Origin: Diphasiastrum complanatum
Lineage: Eukaryota > Streptophyta > Lycopodiopsida > Lycopodiales > Lycopodiaceae
Direction of reading: 5' to 3'
NCBI GenBank assembly: GCA_029204225.1
Contig: CM055112.1
Location: 69,001-133,000 of the forward strand
Length of the DNA stretch: 64,000 nucleotides
A program made the translations under genes and the position numbers. The notes under the pieces were generated by a model that saw nothing but the letters and a program-made list of their open reading frames with translations, was not told the origin of the DNA and did no database searches. Positions 61,545-64,000 of this stretch are shown here, one piece after another (within the stretch, counting starts at the first letter, position 1; each line of letters starts with the position of its first letter).

Positions 61545-62030
61545 CGACGAGTTATAAATTGTTACTCGCCAACAATACTTTCTACTCGCCTACCAACTTT
61601 CACTTGATTACCCTCTTTTTGAGTCTTTTTCTCAGCCATCTTTACTCGCCACTAGCAACCTCAGATCTATCATTCTGGAGGTCGGCGAGTTAAAAGACTA
61701 TTACTCGTTATTTCAAATTTTCTTTTCCATTTTTTTGTTCCCATTATTTTTATTACTCGCCCAGTTATAACTCGCCAATATAGTTTTATATCTATTTGTT
61801 TTTTACTTTAACTCACCATCAATATAGAGGCATGCATACACCCTGATCTGTTAGACCGATGAGTTAAATATTTTTATTACTTGCACCTGTATTACTTGCC
61901 CCTTCTTGATTTTACTGGCCACTTTGGCAGATCGTTCTCAACATCAATAGAGACAGGTAGGCAACTCAGCGAGTTAAAAACCTATTACTCGCGATGTTAT
62001 TACTTGCCCAGCTTTACTCACCAACAATGA
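61545..62030. repeat. Repeat field built on TTACTCGCC / GGCGAGTTAAAA
   Basis: TTACTCGCC or one-base variants occur about ten times, and GGCGAGTTAAAAGACTATTACTCG, GATGAGTTAAATATTTTTATTACTTGC and AGCGAGTTAAAAACCTATTACTCGC mark three larger diverged units. ACTCGC and GCGAGT are reverse complements, so the field is full of short inverted repeats. Confidence 0.7.
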
Positions 62031-62329
62031 AAATTTAGAATTTTTACTAAACTTTTGACATTCAGAACCCATCTATATTTTTCTATTATTGTCATTTTTC
62101 CAATTGTCTTTTGGATTTGCAATTATGCCGCAAATCACCTTTATTTAGATCTAGTCTCATTGATTTGAGTTCATTATTACTTCGGTTTGATCTTCATGCA
62201 GATCCATCATCTAATTGACAAAATATGGAAAAGATCTACAAAAAAAAAACTAAGAAATAAGAAAACAAAAAAGACCAAAAACAACAAAAAAAAGACCAAA
62301 AATAGCCCTACTTTCTGTTCCATTGTATG

Positions 62330-62760
62330 CATCTGAGATTTGGTAGGAGATTTTCCATTTTGATCCTCCCGACCTTGAGGAATTCGTCAACGCACCGATT
62401 GAAATATTCCACGAACCCCTGATGGATAATCCTAGTCCATTTGCACCCCATGCAGTCTGGAGCTTCCCCAAGATCGACGACAAGAGATGTCCACGACGAT
62501 TTCTTCAGATCTACACTCAGGCCTATAGAGCCTATGGAGATGACAGCCCATAAGAGTTGTTAAGATATTTCAATCTATGCCTAACTGACACTACAAAAGA
62601 TTGGTATTTCAATCTTGAGTAGAATGAATGAGATGATTGGAACACCTTACAAGCTGAATTCATCACAAGATTTAAAATCAACCGCTTCCTCTTAGATTCA
62701 TTCTTGCAATTAGGATGAATCTGTATGGATAAAAAAAATGAGTCCATACGAGATTGATGG
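62330..62760 (+). pseudogene. Ty3/Gypsy gag capsid scrap
   Basis: Plus-strand translation: 'FPKIDDKRCPRRFLQIYTQA', then after a stop 'LLRYFNLCLTDTTKDWYFNL', then 'DDWNTLQAEFITRFKINRFL'. The order 'F-L...L-x-L-x-D-T-A-x-x-W-Y...W-x-x-L-x-x-x-F-x-x-R-F' is the retrotransposon gag domain of plant Gypsy elements. Several in-frame stops. No pol is seen to the right. Confidence 0.7.
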
Positions 62761-63480
62761 GACCTGGATGGATGTTCACAGGCCGTGCCGGAATAGAGGC
62801 CGTCGTCCCACTGAAGAAAAAGACAATGATGATAAAAGGATTGAGATTATGTAGATAACAAAGTTATGATAGAGCTTTTCTGATTGTGTTGATTAAAAGT
62901 ATCAGTTTAGGTGTCATTGACAACCATAAAGAGAGATTGTAGAAACGATTAGGCGTGTGAGACAACCATGCAATACTCTTTTACTGATGTTCTGATATAA
63001 AGAAATACAAAGACATTTAGGCATGAAAGACAACCATATATTTCTTCGTTTATGATACTTGTAGAAGAAGAGTGAGAATTAATGAACATTCAACAAGAAT
63101 GCAATGAGATAGAACAATAGTGAACACCGATAAGCGCGTGATCCTACTTACAGAAACAAAAACAATTGCTATAGTTTTGAATATTTTACTCTCTCTATAT
63201 ATTCTCTAACTTTGAGGAGCCAGATACTATGAAGACCTAGTTTTTGGTCATTTGATCTTTGCCATGTAGACTTAGTATCAATCTCAAGTATCAACCTACA
63301 ATGTATCTTTATCAACAATCGCTCATTTACTTGTATAGCAGCTGGATGATCTTGTCCTATCACTAACTTTACAATTACAAGATCGTTAGCAGCTGTTTAA
63401 CTGGAAAATTAGATCAATTATTATTGGATCGTGAAGTCGTAATAGTATGTACTTGAAATCCTGTGTAAATCTATAGAGGG

Positions 63481-63645
63481 TAGGGTTTTATCATTTTGGA
63501 GGGAAACCAAACTTTTGAATATTCATGGATTTGTTATATATAGTTGTACACACGTGAGAGAAGGCTGATCTTCTACCTCTCTTACCTCATCCATGCTTAT
63601 ACATGGTTCTCTCGGGTTCTACTATCCATTGGTGCACTCTACTTG
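63481..63645 (+). repeat. Copia LTR segment, same family as 32996-33235
   Basis: Shares 'GGAGGGAAACC', 'CTTATACATGGTT' and 'TATCCATTGGTGCA' with the LTR downstream of the Copia pol at 30678-32880. It has GTTATATATAG at about 63533 as a likely TATA box. It precedes a gag start by about 160 bp, so it is the 5' LTR side. Exact LTR ends were not found. Confidence 0.55.
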
Positions 63646-63802
63646 TGATATCTTACAATTTTATGTTTGCTAGATATAAGTGCTAGAAGAGAATTGAGAG
63701 GTTCCATATCTTTGTGATTTCTTTTTGGAAAAAAATGTTGTATTTCAAAGAGTTCTTTGTGCATTGGAACACATTGAAAGAGAAGGATCAAGTCATTGCA
63801 AC

Positions 63803-64000
63803 ATGGGTACATCAAGTGGATACATGCTGGAAGGCAATGATAGGCTTACTTTAAGCAACTATTCATTGTGGAAAGTGAGGATGGAATCACTTCTTGAGAT
63901 GAATGATGTTTTGGATATTGCTGTAGGTTTGGAGGAGAGGCCAACAACACAACAAGAACAATTGAGGTATGACAAGAGGGCCAAAAGAGCTCTACACATG
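63803..64000 (+). CDS. Copia gag N-terminus, cut by right edge
   Basis: ATG at 63803 opens a frame that is clean for 66 codons to the window end. It reads 'MGTSSGYMLEGNDRLTLSNY', 'LWKVRMESLLEMND' and 'RYDKRAKRALHM', homologous to the UBN2-type gag at 16348. With the LTR segment just upstream this may be a better-preserved element; only its first part is visible. Confidence 0.75.
   Translation, partial: MGTSSGYMLEGNDRLTLSNYSLWKVRMESLLEMNDVLDIAVGLEERPTTQQEQLRYDKRAKRALHM

Overview
The window is nuclear DNA of a land plant, most likely a seed plant. It carries two spliced genes of plant type, a nuclear gene for a plastid ribosomal protein and a sucrose-phosphate synthase gene. They sit in AT-rich DNA full of Copia and Ty3/Gypsy LTR retrotransposon remnants, telomere-type CCCTAAA runs and very long CT/GA microsatellites. 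I cannot name the species. The high transposon load and a 14.8 kb intron point to a repeat-rich genome.

Layout. Positions 1-6355 are copy A of a duplicated block and 16147-22507 are copy B, about 16.1 kb apart and about 99% identical by eye. Each copy holds (all minus strand) the gag end and 5' LTR of a Copia element and a Ty3/Gypsy-like gag-protease region with two tandem retropepsin domains. A GC-rich stretch ending in a CT microsatellite follows. Between the copies lie an LTR-like sequence with a near-perfect 114 bp palindrome (6366-7481), a decayed coiled-coil retroelement (7500-10518), a Gypsy integrase scrap with a 100 bp tandem repeat, a 215 bp TG/GA microsatellite and the rest of the Copia element. 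In copy B that element is bounded at 12463-17761 by LTRs and a 5 bp target site duplication.

Positions 22553-25233 (+) hold the complete three-exon RPL29 gene (plastid ribosomal protein uL29c), starting only 46 bp after the duplication boundary. Positions 25.2-38.4 kb are intergenic and consist mostly of Copia wreckage in both orientations.

Positions 39099-58909 (-) hold a complete sucrose-phosphate synthase gene. Thirteen exons can be joined in frame into a protein of about 1083 residues. Introns 2-12 are 100-259 bp and intron 2 is of the GC-AG type. Intron 1 is 14,795 bp and carries a Copia RNase H scrap, a LINE-like ORF1, an inverted mosaic of chromovirus pieces and a long Copia remnant. 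Positions 58910-64000 are the SPS upstream region, a repeat field built on TTACTCGCC, a Gypsy gag scrap, and a Copia LTR with the start of gag running off the right edge.

The two host genes act in different pathways (plastid translation; cytosolic sucrose synthesis) and I see no functional link beyond proximity. I found no convincing new defence or metabolic system. The most unusual items are the tandem retropepsins, the young duplication abutting RPL29, the giant SPS intron and the palindrome. All exon models come from reading splice sites and protein similarity by eye, without alignment tools.
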